Shown here piece by piece: positions 37,734-48,667 of a stretch of DNA of 64,000 nt. Numbering within the stretch: the stretch's first letter is position 1; each line of letters opens with the position of its first letter. Source of the DNA: Maridesulfovibrio salexigens DSM 2638 (GTDB lineage Bacteria; Desulfobacterota; Desulfovibrionia; Desulfovibrionales; Desulfovibrionaceae); NCBI RefSeq assembly GCF_000023445.1, contig NC_012881.1, positions 3,153,501 through 3,217,500 of the forward strand. The letters are read 5' to 3'. Position numbers and translations under genes: made by a program. The notes under the pieces were generated by a model, which was not told where the DNA came from, searched no databases, and saw nothing but the letters and a program-made list of their open reading frames with translations.

Positions 37734-39182
37734 TTAACCCTTAATAACCTTATCCTTCCCCTGAGCCTTAGACTCATACATAGCCTTATCAGCCCTCACG
37801 ATCAGAGAATCCAAGGTATCTGCGTCAGTGTACTGGGCAACACCGCAACTGACTGTAACTATCTCCCCGCAATCACTTGAGACAAGGTCCTCATTACACG
37901 CATCCGCTACAGCAGTTCTGATCCTCTCAGCAATATCAAACGCAAGGTCAACTTCGCCATCTACAAGCAGGAGGAACTCATCCCCTCCCCAGCGGGCGCA
38001 GAAATCTGAATCGCGGATGCAGGAGCGTATGATGGAGGAAATCTTCTTGAGTATACGATCCCCTTCCATATGACCGCATTTGTCATTGACCTCTTTGAAA
38101 CCATCAACATCTAATAAAATGATAGAAAAGGGACCAGATTTCTTCTTGATGCCGGAAACTGCGGACTCAAAAAAACGTTCAAATGATCGCCGATTTCCTA
38201 GGCCGGTCAACTCATCAGAATCAGCCTGCTGTTCCAAGCGCAACTGAAAATGATTGATTACAAGAATGCTCAAAACAACAATGAAAAGAGTAGCTATTCC
38301 ACCGACTATAATCGTACGCACAAAATTATGCCTTGCAGCATCAAGCAGCACGGTTTCATTCTGCTCAACAATGAGCCACCACTCTAATTCTGGGATATAG
38401 CGTGAAGTCAAAAAGATTCGATCGCCGTCGAAATCAAATTCATATGTTGCAGGCTCAGCAGGATTGCTCAAAACCTGAGAGGCAATCGTGCCGTGCCCCG
38501 GCATATGCCTTAAATTTATATTTTCGATCAATCCGACTTTATGATGAACCTGTATAAGACCGTTCCCATCGACCAGAAAAATTGTTTTACCGTACTTTTC
38601 TGAGAACTTTTTCAATAGTCTGGAAACATTATCCATCTTCAACCCGACACCGGTCACTCCCAGTAACTTACCGTCATCACTGGCCAAACGGTGATTGATG
38701 AAAACAGTCAGGATATTGTTAGCGGCTTCATTGGAATCAACATCCAAATCGTGACCCTCGCCACTGCTCACAAAGTCATAATACCAGACGTCGTGGTCAT
38801 CTTCAGGCGAGATAGTTTTGAGAATTCCACCCGGGTAGTAATATTTACCTGTTTCAGCTGAAACAAAAAAAGCGCTGAAAAATCCATACTTACCCTGAAT
38901 CTCTCCCAGATATCTCTCAATTTTAGAAATATCACTTTCCCCACCGGCAGCCCAATCCTTAAGAAAGGTATCGTTAGCCATGAGGGAAGACACAAACAAA
39001 GGCCGCATCAATACGGTCTGAATTTCGGAATAAATATTATCGCGAGTCAGAGGAAGGGATGAGTTAACTATATCCCTATGAATCTTTTTGCGGGATTCAT
39101 TATAGTTAAAAAGGCTGATTGAAATAAACGCAGAGACAAGAATCAAGGTCAACACGAGTATTAACTTTACCCGAACAGTCAT
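37734..39182 (-). CDS. Cache-type sensor diguanylate cyclase
   Basis: The start ATG at 39182 lies after GGAGGGG and gives 482 residues; an ATG 6 codons upstream overlaps that site. Residues 1 to about 20 and about 275-300 are membrane segments flanking a periplasmic Cache-like sensor domain (with GVTGVGLKMDNVSRLLKKF). The C-terminal GGDEF domain (about 320-482) has an intact active site RWGGDEFLLLVDG and the inhibitory RxxD site RDSD five residues before it, so it should make c-di-GMP and feel product inhibition. No EAL domain. Confidence 0.94.
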   Translation of the reverse strand: MTVRVKLILVLTLILVSAFISISLFNYNESRKKIHRDIVNSSLPLTRDNIYSEIQTVLMRPLFVSSLMANDTFLKDWAAGGESDISKIERYLGEIQGKYGFFSAFFVSAETGKYYYPGGILKTISPEDDHDVWYYDFVSSGEGHDLDVDSNEAANNILTVFINHRLASDDGKLLGVTGVGLKMDNVSRLLKKFSEKYGKTIFLVDGNGLIQVHHKVGLIENINLRHMPGHGTIASQVLSNPAEPATYEFDFDGDRIFLTSRYIPELEWWLIVEQNETVLLDAARHNFVRTIIVGGIATLFIVVLSILVINHFQLRLEQQADSDELTGLGNRRSFERFFESAVSGIKKKSGPFSIILLDVDGFKEVNDKCGHMEGDRILKKISSIIRSCIRDSDFCARWGGDEFLLLVDGEVDLAFDIAERIRTAVADACNEDLVSSDCGEIVTVSCGVAQYTDADTLDSLIVRADKAMYESKAQGKDKVIKG

Positions 39183-39268
39183 TTCCCCTCCTAAAAACAA
39201 AAATCAACAGATATTAGAAAATACTAATTGAATGGATATCAATAGAAAAGAAAAAGACCTAACCTTGC

Positions 39269-40255
39269 CTAAAATAAACTCCCCTGCCCGCCGGAAGCGA
39301 CCTTCTGGAGATGCTGGTAAGCCCGTGCAGTTGCAACACGCCCACGGGGGGTGCGCTTCATAAATCCGCACTGGATCAAGTATGGCTCATAGATTTCCTC
39401 AATGGTGCGCACTTCCTCGGAACAGGCCACGGCAATGGTTTTTACGCCAACAGGTCCACCGCCGAACTGGTCTATCAGAATAGAAAGAATCTTGCGGTCC
39501 ATGTAATCCAAGCCTAACGGGTCAACATCAAGCTTATTCAAGGCCATGTCTGCCAGCTCACCGCTTACTACCCCATCACCATGCACGGTGGCGAAATCTC
39601 GCACCCTGCGCAGCAGACGGTTAGCGATACGCGGTGTTCCGCGCGAACGCTTGCCGATGATTAATGCACCTTCGTCAGTAACCTTAAGGTCGAAGATTCT
39701 TGCAGCACGGGTAACAATGCGGGCCAGCTCCTCGGGAGAGTAAAATTCCAAGCGGAAGATGCAGCCGAAACGGTCACGCAGAGGTGAGGTCAGCAAACCT
39801 AGGCGGGTTGTGGCCCCTACGAGGGTAAACGGCTCAAGATCGATCTTCACGGTACGGGCGGCTGGTCCCTGCCCGATGATCAGGTCGATGTTGAAATCCT
39901 CCATAGCCGGATAGAGCACTTCCTCTACAGTGGCAGGCACACGGTGGATTTCATCGATGAAAAGAATGTCGTTGCGGGACAGGTTGGTCAGGATAGCGGC
40001 GAGGTCCCCGCTGCGCTCCAGAACCGGACCGGAAGTGGAAATGAGGTTAACCCCCAACTCGGAAGCGATGATCCGCGCAAGGGTTGTCTTGCCCAGACCG
40101 GGGTTGCCGTAGAAGAGGGCATGGTCCATAGCATTGCCGCGCCCGCGCGCAGCCTGAATGAAGACATCAAGGTTATCGCGCAAGTCATCCTGACCGATAA
40201 AATCGGTCAGCCGTTGCGGTCTGATGTGATCGTCTGAACCGTTGTTTTCCATCAT
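39269..40255 (-). CDS. ruvB: Holliday junction branch migration ATPase RuvB
   Basis: This 328-residue AAA+ motor drives branch migration with RuvA. Walker [15 protein letters not shown], Walker [22 protein letters not shown], sensor and arginine-finger regions, and the RuvB C-terminal winged helix ([20 protein letters not shown]) are present. It begins [14 protein letters not shown] as usual after a short variable start. It is the last gene of yebC-ruvC-ruvA-ruvB, 24 bases after ruvA. Length matches the family. Confidence 0.97.
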   Translation of the reverse strand: MMENNGSDDHIRPQRLTDFIGQDDLRDNLDVFIQAARGRGNAMDHALFYGNPGLGKTTLARIIASELGVNLISTSGPVLERSGDLAAILTNLSRNDILFIDEIHRVPATVEEVLYPAMEDFNIDLIIGQGPAARTVKIDLEPFTLVGATTRLGLLTSPLRDRFGCIFRLEFYSPEELARIVTRAARIFDLKVTDEGALIIGKRSRGTPRIANRLLRRVRDFATVHGDGVVSGELADMALNKLDVDPLGLDYMDRKILSILIDQFGGGPVGVKTIAVACSEEVRTIEEIYEPYLIQCGFMKRTPRGRVATARAYQHLQKVASGGQGSLF

Positions 40256-40279
40256 ATTCCGGTACTGCCTACTGAAAAA

Positions 40280-40891
40280 TTACTTGTTCTGGGAAATCTT
40301 TTTCAAAGCTACGCGGATAGCTCCACCAGCGTCAAGGTCGGGTTCTTCATCAAAGATATCCTTGAGAAAATCACGAACTTCATCATCCCCGTAGCCGAGA
40401 TTGCGCAGGCCGGAAAGAGCATCGAGAAATTCACTGCGGTCGCCCTCCACAGGACAGGCACCGCTGCGCACAGTGGCAGATTTCAGAGTTTCCATTTTGT
40501 CCTTAAGGGACCAGAGGATCTGGCGCGCGGACTTGGGTCCGATACCGGGAACGATGGAGAGAGTCTTCACGTCCTCGCGGAAAACGAGGTCCTGCAAATC
40601 CTTGGGACCAAACTGTGATAGGATCGCCAGTGCCTTTTTGGGACCGAGACGATCAACTGAAATAAGGGTGCGGAAGACCTCACGGTCATCAAAGCAGGGA
40701 AATCCGTAAAGATCAAAAGCATCTTCACGGATTACGGAATGAACGTAAAAAGTCACATCCGAGCCGGATTCCGGCAGGGTGGAGATAGCGGAAAGGGTCA
40801 GGAAAAGTTCATAGCCCACTCCGCCGGGAGTGAGGATAATGCAGGACTTGTCTGTGGCCTCTAGGAGCTTACCGTGGATATAGGCGATCAT
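40280..40891 (-). CDS. ruvA: Holliday junction DNA helicase RuvA
   Basis: The 203-residue protein binds four-way junctions as a tetramer. Domain I (about 1-65) begins MIAYIHGKLLEATDKSCII; the two helix-hairpin-helix motifs are in VDRLGPKKALAILSQFG and LSIVPGIGPKSARQILWSLK; the RuvB-binding domain III is LRNLGYGDDEVRDFL near residue 155. It overlaps the ruvC 3' end by 4 bases and is followed by ruvB. Confidence 0.96.
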   Translation of the reverse strand: MIAYIHGKLLEATDKSCIILTPGGVGYELFLTLSAISTLPESGSDVTFYVHSVIREDAFDLYGFPCFDDREVFRTLISVDRLGPKKALAILSQFGPKDLQDLVFREDVKTLSIVPGIGPKSARQILWSLKDKMETLKSATVRSGACPVEGDRSEFLDALSGLRNLGYGDDEVRDFLKDIFDEEPDLDAGGAIRVALKKISQNK

Positions 40892-41394
40892 CTTCCGGCT
40901 ACCTTTGCGAATCTTCGTTCATTTAGATGGCAGATCGCAATGCCCAGCGCATCGGTGGTATCGTTGGCCCACTTGGTGTTTTTCACCCCAAGGATGCGCT
41001 CCACCATAAAAGCGACCTGCGATTTATCAGCTCGTCCACTACCCACCAGGTTACTTTTAACCTTGGTCGGTTCATACCCGGAAACCACAAGACCGGATAC
41101 AGCACAGGCAGCCATGGCAGCACCACGGGCCTGTCCCAGCTTAAGAGCTGAAGCCGGATTAGAGGCGACAAACGCATTTTCGATTGCCGCCTCGTCCGGT
41201 GAATATTCTTTTATGAGCTCAGCAATGCGAGAGTATATCTCCCCCAATCGCGAGCACATGGGCTTTTTGGTATTGGTCCGGATTGTCCCGGCATCCACAA
41301 GGGATACCTGCCCGGAAAGCTCTCTGACGATACCGTATCCGGTAACGCGGGTTCCGGGGTCAATGCCGATGATTACAATACCTGATCCGCCCAT
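40888..41394 (-). CDS. ruvC: Holliday junction resolvase RuvC
   Basis: This 168-residue nuclease resolves junctions. Catalytic acids of the RNase H-like fold are visible: Asp in IIGIDPGTRVTGYGIV (about residue 10), Glu in AAIENAFVASNPASALKLGQ (about 70), and the paired Asp in NDTTDALGIAICH (about 145). It abuts yebC with no gap (41394/41395) and overlaps ruvA by 4 bases, making a RuvABC operon. Confidence 0.96.
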   Translation of the reverse strand: MGGSGIVIIGIDPGTRVTGYGIVRELSGQVSLVDAGTIRTNTKKPMCSRLGEIYSRIAELIKEYSPDEAAIENAFVASNPASALKLGQARGAAMAACAVSGLVVSGYEPTKVKSNLVGSGRADKSQVAFMVERILGVKNTKWANDTTDALGIAICHLNERRFAKVAGR

Positions 41395-42141
41395 CTAGTC
41401 TTCCATTTCAGCCATGAGCTCATCGGGGAAGTCAGCGTTAACATGTACATTCTGTACATCGTCGTTGTCTTCCAGCTTTTCCATGAGGTTCATGAGCTTT
41501 TTAGCGGTAGGAACGTCAACTTCAACGAGGTTCTTAGGAACGAAAGCGAGGTCGGAGCTTTTTGCTTCGCACTCAGCAGCTTCGAAAGCTTTCTGAACTT
41601 CGCTGAAATCTTCAGGCATGCAATGTACTTCGAGGCTTTCATCTTCAGCGATTACGTCCTCGGCACCTGCTTCAAGGCCGATTTCCAGCAGCTGGTCTTC
41701 GGTGTACTTTTCAGCATCAAAAACCATAACGCCTTTTTTATCGAACATCCATGCAACGCAGCCTGCTTCACCCATGGAGCCGCCGCCTTTACCGAGAGCG
41801 TGACGTACTTCGGCAACAGTACGGTTCTTGTTGTCGGTAGCTGCTTCAACGAGGATAGCAACACCGCCGGGACCGTAACCTTCGTACATGACTTCAGAAA
41901 TATCACCACCGGCCAGTTCGCCGGTACCTTTCTTGATTGCAGTATCGATTTTGTCGTTAGGCATGTTCACTGCTTTCGCCTTGGAGATGGCGAGACGCAG
42001 GGAGGGGTTCATTGCCGGATCGCCTCCACCTTTGGCTGCAAGGATGATGTCCTTTGCCATTTTGGTGAAAATTTTACCGCGCTTGGCGTCCTGTCTACCT
42101 TTTCTGTGCTGAATGTTAGCCCATTTACTATGTCCGGCCAT
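41395..42141 (-). CDS. yebC: YebC/PmpR-family regulatory protein
   Basis: The 248-residue protein begins MAGHSKWANIQHRKGRQDAK, the family hallmark, with later blocks KGTGELAGGDISEVMYEGYG and KNRTVAEVRHALGKGGGSMG. YebC proteins bind DNA or the ribosome and have been linked to transcription control and to easing translation of proline-rich stretches. It is the first gene of the yebC-ruvCAB operon, a common order. A GGAGG site precedes the ATG at 42141. Confidence 0.96.
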   Translation of the reverse strand: MAGHSKWANIQHRKGRQDAKRGKIFTKMAKDIILAAKGGGDPAMNPSLRLAISKAKAVNMPNDKIDTAIKKGTGELAGGDISEVMYEGYGPGGVAILVEAATDNKNRTVAEVRHALGKGGGSMGEAGCVAWMFDKKGVMVFDAEKYTEDQLLEIGLEAGAEDVIAEDESLEVHCMPEDFSEVQKAFEAAECEAKSSDLAFVPKNLVEVDVPTAKKLMNLMEKLEDNDDVQNVHVNADFPDELMAEMED

Positions 42142-42348
42142 TTTTTCCTCCTGAGAATATCAAAGTCCCGTCTGTTGGTTTTGATGGGACAATATTTATA
42201 TATAATGATGCCTTCGAAATACAACTCGGCGAAGCCTAATAAAAGGTTTTGGAATTCTTAAACCCTTTTGCAAAAGGATTTAAGCCGCCGGAGGCAAAGT
42301 CTTTTTTATCAAAAGCGCGAAGCGCATCAAATCAAAGAACCAATCTTC

Positions 42349-42948
42349 TTACCCTTCAATGCCACGAAAGCCAAGTCCTACGATAAAGAACTCCTTGCTT
42401 TCCTCCCTGCAACTCTTCGGCTTGAATCTTTTCACCTTGGAAAACATCTTCCGTAAAGAATCGATGTATTCTTTAACATCAGGTCCATCAAAAATTTTAA
42501 CGATGAAATGCCCGCCCTGCTTAAGCCTGCTGGGTACGATATCACGCGCACGTTCGCAAAGCTCAAGGGAGTTGGCCTGATCAGCAAACTTTACCCCGGT
42601 TGTCTTGGGAGCCATATCACTGATGATAAGGTCATAAGGCAACTGCTTATCCATAGCAGCCAAAAGCTCCGGCGAATCCTCGAATACGTCGGCCTGCAAA
42701 AAAGTTGCGTTATCAGGAAAGGCTGTATCAGTGGACTGAATGTCTACGGCAAGCACACGCCCTGTATCCCCGACTTTCTTGGCGGCAAACAGGGTCCATG
42801 AACCGGGAGCAGCTCCGAGATCCATAACATTCTGGCCTTTTGCGAAAACTTTGAAACGCTTGTCCAGTTCCTGAAGCTTGTATACGGAACGGGCAGGATA
42901 GTTTTCCTTTTTGGCCCTTTTAAAATAATGATCGCGATATTGTTTCAT
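42349..42948 (-). CDS. rlmE: 23S rRNA (uridine-2'-O-)-methyltransferase RlmE
   Basis: I chose ATG 42948, giving 199 residues beginning [20 protein letters not shown]; a longer frame to 43083 runs through the promoter region and into the divergent gene. The SAM loop [10 protein letters not shown] (about 50-60) and the K-D-K-E methyltransferase tetrad are visible ([26 protein letters not shown] and [11 protein letters not shown]). It methylates the A-loop uridine (U2552 in E. coli) late in ribosome assembly. Divergent from the CgeB-like gene with 109 bases between. Confidence 0.94.
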
Positions 42949-43057
42949 AATCTGATTTATGTTTCGCAGTGATCCGCAAAAGACTTTTGCTACCGACTGC
43001 GTTATAAGGTGACTGGAAATTAACTTATTACGGCCCGCAAGCCAAGTATAGTAAGCA

Positions 43058-44539
43058 ATGCAACGCCCTGAAAGAATCCGCATAAAAAACGAATCCGGTC
43101 AGCAGCAATCACTTCCCGAAGGTGAAAGATATTTTCAGGACCTCGGCGGCGAAGGGAAAATACTGTTCCTCGGCCTTGGACCGAATCCGGCAATAGCCGC
43201 ACAGCTTTTCCCGCAGGCGAAAAATTTATACTATCTCGAATGCCCGCAGCACTCCGCACAACTGCCCGAAGGGTATACAATCCCGTCCCGATTTAAGCAA
43301 ATCAACACGAACGACACAACAAATCTCTCCGAATTCCGGGTAATTCTGTATACTCCCGGCAAACGCTTATTTCCTTCTTTCTGGGAACCTTTGCTCGCCA
43401 AACTGACGGTAAACCGTACCGGAATAATGCGTAAAAGCCGCACTAAAACCGTCTGGATTCCGGGGGATGACAACTCGCTACTGGTACCGGAACTTTGCCG
43501 CGCCTTTGAGACAGAGGGGTTCTCTTACAGAGTTATTGAGCCGGACGCAATGCGCAAGGGCCTGCTCTCCCTACTGCACAGCGAATTACCGGAACTGGTA
43601 TTAAGCGTAAATTTCAACGGGCTTGATAATGCGGGAGAAACGTACTTCATGCTCCGTGAGGCAGGTGTGAAGATGGCTGTATGGATGGTGGACAATCCCT
43701 TCCATATCTTATCCGGAATTAAATCCACATACTGGCAGGAAGTCCCGATCATGGTCACCGATCATTGGTTCATTCCTGTGCTGGAAAAACACGGGGCGAA
43801 AAAAGTCGGACACCTGCCCTTAGCCACCGACCCACATATATTTAACGCCAGGATCGAGCCATATCCGGCCTTGGAAGAACGTACTGTTTTTGTTGGGCGC
43901 TCCAGTTTTCCAGCCAAAGAGAACTTTTTTTCCGGCTGTATTTTTAATGAAGAGGATGAACTTGCTGCCTTGAAGTCCATAAAAAACGGCACAAAACCAG
44001 ATTTTGAATGGTGGACTAAACGAGACAGCATAGAAAATTTCTGGCCCGGACTGGAAGTTCGCTCAACAGGTTACAAGACCGAACAATCAGGATTACTCTG
44101 GAGAATTTTGTCATTGCAAAACGCCGGAAAGCAACTCACTGTCTTTGGCGATGAAGGCTGGAAAAAATACCTTCCAGCAGCAGACCTGCGGCCTCCTGTT
44201 GATTACTTTACCACCCTGCCGAATATATATACCGGGGCCGAAATTAATCTGAATATGACCAGCCCGCTCCTGCCTTGCGGCCTGACCCAGCGCAATTTTG
44301 ATGTCTGGGCTGCCGGAGGATTCCTGTTGAGTGACTACACGCCGGGATTATCCATTTTTCCAGAAGATATTCTTGCCCACTGCACCTTCAAAAATCCTAA
44401 GAACCTGCCCGACCAAATTGAATTTATCAAAAGCAACCCACAACTTCGAAAAGAGCTTTCAAAAATTTGGCAGAAACATATAATGGAAGAACACACATAC
44501 AAGAACAGAATTTGTAAGCTGTTAAATTTTATAACCTAA
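43058..44539 (+). CDS. CgeB-like glycosyltransferase
   Basis: The 493-residue protein has an N-terminal part of about 140 residues with [20 protein letters not shown], resembling a nucleotide- or SAM-type Rossmann fold. The rest is CgeB/DUF3880-type glycosyltransferase: [46 protein letters not shown] and the donor-site-like [20 protein letters not shown] near residue 412. Such proteins are common in Desulfovibrio surface-glycan loci. It is alone here. No donor or acceptor can be named. Confidence 0.82.
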
Positions 44540-44612
44540 ACATGTTTAAAACAAAACGGCACAACTTTTGCTTTATCTGCACTCAGAAACTCTAATCAAG
44601 GATGATGACGAG

Positions 44613-45272
44613 ATGCGGAAACTAATATTTTGCCTTGCCCTGCTAGCTTTGACCTGCATGAGCGGATGCTCCGCTTCAGTGCTTATACCACCATTGCCCG
44701 GACCTATGATGATTCCGTCATCAGTTGGGACCTTTTACAATGCCTACGCAATCGGCACAGATGAACGAGGTTTCCAGACCATAGTTGAAGACGAAATGCT
44801 GGAAACCAGCATCCAGTCTGAAATTCTCAATGAAAAAAATCTCAACATCATGGACCTGAGCACTTACGCATACAACGGACACGTCTATGTGGTCGGTGAA
44901 TATGACAACAAGGAAGATTTTCAGCTCATCCGCAAGATTGTCAGAAAAAACAAGAAGGTCAATTCTCTTACCACCTACCTGTTCGCGGAAGATGAGACTG
45001 CATGCGCCAAAACGGATGACTATATGATCCAAATGGCGGTGAAAAGTGCATTACTGAACGATGACTCCGTATGGGGAGCAAACGTTGCAGTAAAATCAGT
45101 GCAATGTAATGTAGTGCTCATGGGCAGGGTCGCCAGCATAAATGAGGCGCTCAAAGCTAAGCAGATAGCCGCAGGAATTGGTGGGGTGAAGGGAGTGAAG
45201 TCATTCATCCGCTCCACCCGTCAGAACAAATATCTAGGGCAACAGCAACGAATAGCTGATGCAATGCGTTAA
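44613..45272 (+). CDS. BON-domain outer-membrane lipoprotein (DolP/YraP-like)
   Basis: The ATG at 44613 gives 219 residues beginning MRKLIFCLALLALTCMSGCS, a lipoprotein signal with the lipid-bearing cysteine in MSGCS; a longer frame starts upstream. Two BON domains follow (about 55-120 and 130-205, IMDLSTYAYNGHVYVVGEYD and VKSVQCNVVLMGRVASINEA). DolP-like lipoproteins are linked to outer-membrane integrity and assembly. The gene follows the glycosyltransferase gene by 73 bases and may share its transcript. Confidence 0.85.
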   Translation: MRKLIFCLALLALTCMSGCSASVLIPPLPGPMMIPSSVGTFYNAYAIGTDERGFQTIVEDEMLETSIQSEILNEKNLNIMDLSTYAYNGHVYVVGEYDNKEDFQLIRKIVRKNKKVNSLTTYLFAEDETACAKTDDYMIQMAVKSALLNDDSVWGANVAVKSVQCNVVLMGRVASINEALKAKQIAAGIGGVKGVKSFIRSTRQNKYLGQQQRIADAMR

Positions 45273-45294
45273 GATCCAAAGAACCCTATGAAGA

Positions 45295-45924
45295 TTAAAG
45301 GGAATAATGGTTCCGCAGAAGCTCTTTCGTAAGATCAAGATCGCCCGCTTTAACAGCATCAACAATCTCTCTATGCTCTTGAGCGTGCGCACCAAGATCT
45401 ACCCCATCTTCCAAATGCTGCTTTACCAAAGTAAACATCCAGTAGTCATTAGCTAAAGCTTCCCATGAGCGCACAAGTGAACCATTTCCGGAACACTCCA
45501 TAATTGTCCTGTGAAAATCAAGGTCAGCCTGCCCCAAGGCAGTCATATCCTTACGCTCAACTCCGGCATACATACTTTCAACAGCGGACATAAGACCGTC
45601 AATGTCGATCCTGTTAAGCTCATACCCCCAGCTTAGTGCCAAAGGCTCAAGCTCACTCCGCACAGCAAAATAATCATACAACTCGTCCGAAGACAGTACT
45701 TTTACCCGGGACCCTTTATAGGGTTCGGTCTCCACAAAACCTCTGGCGGTCAAATCCCTGATCGCCTCCCGCACAGCACCCTGACTGACCTGAAGCTCCC
45801 GTGAAATTCTGGTTTCAACTATCTTATCACCGGGTTTCAAGTGTCCTTTCAAAATACTGCCTACGATGTGTTCTACAACATCATCACGCAAAACCCGTCT
45901 TTTCAGTCCAATACTGGATACCAT
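45295..45924 (-). CDS. GntR-family regulator, FadR/FCD group
   Basis: The 209-residue regulator has an N-terminal winged helix (about 10-78, with recognition helix in SQGAVREAIRDLTARGFVET) and a C-terminal all-helical FCD domain (about 90-205; DLDFHRTIMECSGNGSL carries the metal-coordinating Asp and His). FCD-type GntR proteins sense small carboxylates or sugar acids. It is convergent with the BON lipoprotein gene, and an AT-rich 450-base stretch lies on its promoter side. Its target is unknown. Confidence 0.93.
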   Translation of the reverse strand: MVSSIGLKRRVLRDDVVEHIVGSILKGHLKPGDKIVETRISRELQVSQGAVREAIRDLTARGFVETEPYKGSRVKVLSSDELYDYFAVRSELEPLALSWGYELNRIDIDGLMSAVESMYAGVERKDMTALGQADLDFHRTIMECSGNGSLVRSWEALANDYWMFTLVKQHLEDGVDLGAHAQEHREIVDAVKAGDLDLTKELLRNHYSL

Positions 45925-46374
45925 AGAATTTTCCCCCTGAAGTAAAGGCCGGATCTATGCATTCCCCCTTTAAAACGCACATATCTTTGAGTGCGGAACC
46001 TAACCACTTTTTAAAACAATATCAAGGGAGGAAGTGTATACCACAACAATATATTATATAAAATCAATATCTAGCACACATACTAAAAACAACACAAACA
46101 CCACATCTAATTATAAAATAAGCAAAATACAACGGCACACTGCGTGCTTTTATATAACATATCATTCAATACAACAGTTTTATTAAACTAATTATCGCAA
46201 AGCAGAATGCATATACTTTTACTATATCACAGTATTGCAAACATATTCTAATGCATTTCACAACAACCTGTCATTCGAAAGTACAACCTACTGACAACTC
46301 ATTACTGCACTGAACAATAAAAAAGCCGCTATCCTTACGGATAGCGGCTTTTAAATAAGATTTTAATTAAGCGT
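45925..46374. other. Intergenic AT-rich region
   Basis: About 450 bases with no credible gene. 46040-46310 is strongly AT-rich and has several A/T runs that could hold the promoter of the GntR gene. The only clear structure is a terminator at 46321-46352. I see no repeats, RNA gene or transposon remnant. Confidence 0.5.
46321..46352. terminator. Terminator of the MCP gene
   Basis: A perfect 14-bp stem, AAAAGCCGCTATCC (46321-46334) with GGATAGCGGCTTTT (46339-46352), has a 4-base loop. It lies downstream of the leftward MCP gene. Confidence 0.93.
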
Positions 46375-48465
46375 TTATACTTTTTTCAGATCATCAATAA
46401 CACTCTTAAGATCTTCAGACAGGCGGGACAGCTCATGCACTGCCTGAGATGATTGTTCCATAGCCTGGGAAGTTTCAGCCGCGATACGGTTGATTTCATC
46501 AGTATTACGGTTAATCTCTTCAGAAGCGGCGGACTGCTCCTCAGATGCAGTAGCAATAGCTCTGACCTGATCTGCTGTTGACTCTACAATATTGACTATT
46601 GAAGACAATGACTCTCCTGCATCTGAAGCATAAGAGGTACTTCTTTCAACCATGCCGGAGGCTTTTTCCATATCACTGATGCTATTGCGGGTTCCGGACT
46701 GAATAGCTGAAACCGCTTCGCCGACTTCCTTAGTGGCATCCATTGTTTTTTCAGCCAATTTCCTGACTTCGTCTGCTACTACGGCAAATCCTCGCCCAGC
46801 TTCACCTGCACGGGCGGCTTCAATGGCTGCGTTAAGAGCCAGCAGGTTAGTCTGGTCGGCAATATCGGTGATCACGTTCATAACCTGCCCGATACCTTCA
46901 GCCCTCTTGCCGAGATTTTCAAGCCCGATAGCCATCTGCCCTGCAGCAGCATCAACTTCACCAATACTTGAAATAACATTATCAACAATCCCACCACCGT
47001 CATCGGCCTGTTTGCGGGCATCATCAGCGCTCTCAGCTGCCTGTGAAGCGTTCTGGGCTACTTCGAAAACAGACGCATTCATCTCTTCCATAGCGGTTGC
47101 AGCTTCAGCTGAACGTTCACGCTGAATTTCTGCGCCTGATCTGGACTGCTCTATCTGGGCGGAAAGCTCCTGCGATGCACTGGTAACTTGATCTACAATC
47201 TGCTCCAACTGCCCCGCAGCCTGCAGCATACCTTCACGCTTAGCGTTTTCTGCGGCATTTCTCGCTTCTTCCGCCTCTGCCAAAGCTTCTTTCGCCAGCT
47301 TAGTCTGCTCTTCGGCTTCAAGACCTTTCTCTTCAGTTGTTTTGAGCAATTTACCCAGATCGACAACCATATCTTTCAAGGCCTGCTGCAAGGTAAGCAG
47401 CTCGCCGGAAAAACGGGACTCATCAGGGATAGCATCAAAGTCACCCTTTGAAACAGATTGGGCCGCACCGACAAGCATCTGAATGGGATTAGCAATAGAC
47501 CGGGCAACAAACCAACCGAAAAGGCAAAGCACGACAGCAATACCAAGCCCCATAAGCAGGGTATCTTTAACGGTATCATACGCCCCTTCCATGATCTCTG
47601 CTTTATCGATCAGCAGAGCCAGCTTCCAGCCAAGGGCAGGCGAAGTAAATACCCGGACAAACTTCTCCTCTCCGCCAAGGATGACCGGAGCAAAGTCGTC
47701 TTTCATTTTAGCCAGTTCCTGCATTCCCGGATCTTCAAGATTATCCGCCTGCTTAAACGCATAATCCTTATTTAAAGGATCAGAGAGGATGGTGTTATCA
47801 CCTTCCATTAATATGATATATCCGGTCTTACCGATCTTAATTGCGGAAACAACATCGGTAAGTGTGGACAGGTTGATGTCGAAGCCTACAACACCTATTA
47901 CCCGGCCATTATCTCTGATCTTAGAAGTAATGGAACTTACAGCAACACCTGTTGTGGACTTGTACGCCTTACTGACAGAAGTATCCTTAGCCCCAGCCAT
48001 GGCTGAAGTATACCACGGTCTTGCCCGGGGATCATAACCGGCAGGCATGCCATCCTCCGGATACATGTTGAATCCACCATCCTCCATACCGAAGAAAGCA
48101 AAATCATAAGCTTTATGACTTGTAACCATTCGTTTCATCAGGTCAAAAGCGTCCTTTGCCTTATCATTCATCAAATCTCTTTTGACCGCATCAAGACTCT
48201 TATCCTGAACCAGATTCAGGTTATTACCGAATGACTCAGTTACCGCCGGTTCCCCGGCCAGAAATTTTGCATTCAACTCCGCTTCATGCATAAACTCTGA
48301 GATAAAATTATTCACTTGCTGCAATTCGCTAAGCGAAGACTCCTCAAAAGCCGTCTGAGCCATATCAGTCATTTTCACAAAAGAAATCGAAGCCATACCG
48401 CCTGCACATAGCAGTACAGCAGCCAGAATCAATAATATCAGTTTATTCTTGATGTCCAACCTCAT
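46375..48465 (-). CDS. dCache-type methyl-accepting chemotaxis protein
   Basis: This 696-residue transmembrane receptor has TM1 (about 8-28), a periplasmic dCache ligand domain (about 35-285; [20 protein letters not shown] and [15 protein letters not shown]), TM2 (about 300-322), HAMP (about 325-380) and a cytoplasmic signalling coiled coil with the hairpin [16 protein letters not shown] (about residue 555). It lacks an obvious CheR-binding pentapeptide at the C-terminus, ending DLKKV. The dCache type suggests an amino-acid or organic-acid signal, unproven. Single gene with its own terminator. Confidence 0.96.
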   Translation of the reverse strand: MRLDIKNKLILLILAAVLLCAGGMASISFVKMTDMAQTAFEESSLSELQQVNNFISEFMHEAELNAKFLAGEPAVTESFGNNLNLVQDKSLDAVKRDLMNDKAKDAFDLMKRMVTSHKAYDFAFFGMEDGGFNMYPEDGMPAGYDPRARPWYTSAMAGAKDTSVSKAYKSTTGVAVSSITSKIRDNGRVIGVVGFDINLSTLTDVVSAIKIGKTGYIILMEGDNTILSDPLNKDYAFKQADNLEDPGMQELAKMKDDFAPVILGGEEKFVRVFTSPALGWKLALLIDKAEIMEGAYDTVKDTLLMGLGIAVVLCLFGWFVARSIANPIQMLVGAAQSVSKGDFDAIPDESRFSGELLTLQQALKDMVVDLGKLLKTTEEKGLEAEEQTKLAKEALAEAEEARNAAENAKREGMLQAAGQLEQIVDQVTSASQELSAQIEQSRSGAEIQRERSAEAATAMEEMNASVFEVAQNASQAAESADDARKQADDGGGIVDNVISSIGEVDAAAGQMAIGLENLGKRAEGIGQVMNVITDIADQTNLLALNAAIEAARAGEAGRGFAVVADEVRKLAEKTMDATKEVGEAVSAIQSGTRNSISDMEKASGMVERSTSYASDAGESLSSIVNIVESTADQVRAIATASEEQSAASEEINRNTDEINRIAAETSQAMEQSSQAVHELSRLSEDLKSVIDDLKKV

Positions 48466-48613
48466 TCAGTTAACCTCCTACCGAATTCTCTCCAAAATAA
48501 ATGTAAGCACCACCCATGATATATTATTTATATATCGTCACAAACTGGCTTTACTTAAGTGAATCACACAGACTTTTGTATTATAATCCACCTAACTAAC
48601 ATCATAACAAAAA

Positions 48614-48640
48614 AAGCCTTCTGACAGGCAGAAGGCTTCA
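48614..48640. terminator. Terminator of the PAS kinase gene
   Basis: AAGCCTTCTG (48614-48623) pairs with CAGAAGGCTT (48629-48638). An A-run to the left supplies the T-run for the leftward histidine-kinase gene that stops at 48668. Confidence 0.85.
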
Positions 48641-48667
48641 TAGTGACACTTTTATTGAAATGCTTAG

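Noticed and set aside
41443-42261. 272-codon plus-strand frame opposite yebC
   Set aside because: yebC is unmistakable; the opposite frame is an artefact of base bias.
42949-43083. N-terminal extension of RlmE
   Set aside because: The extension runs across the divergent promoter and overlaps the start of the CgeB-like gene; the ATG at 42948 gives the normal RlmE N-terminus.
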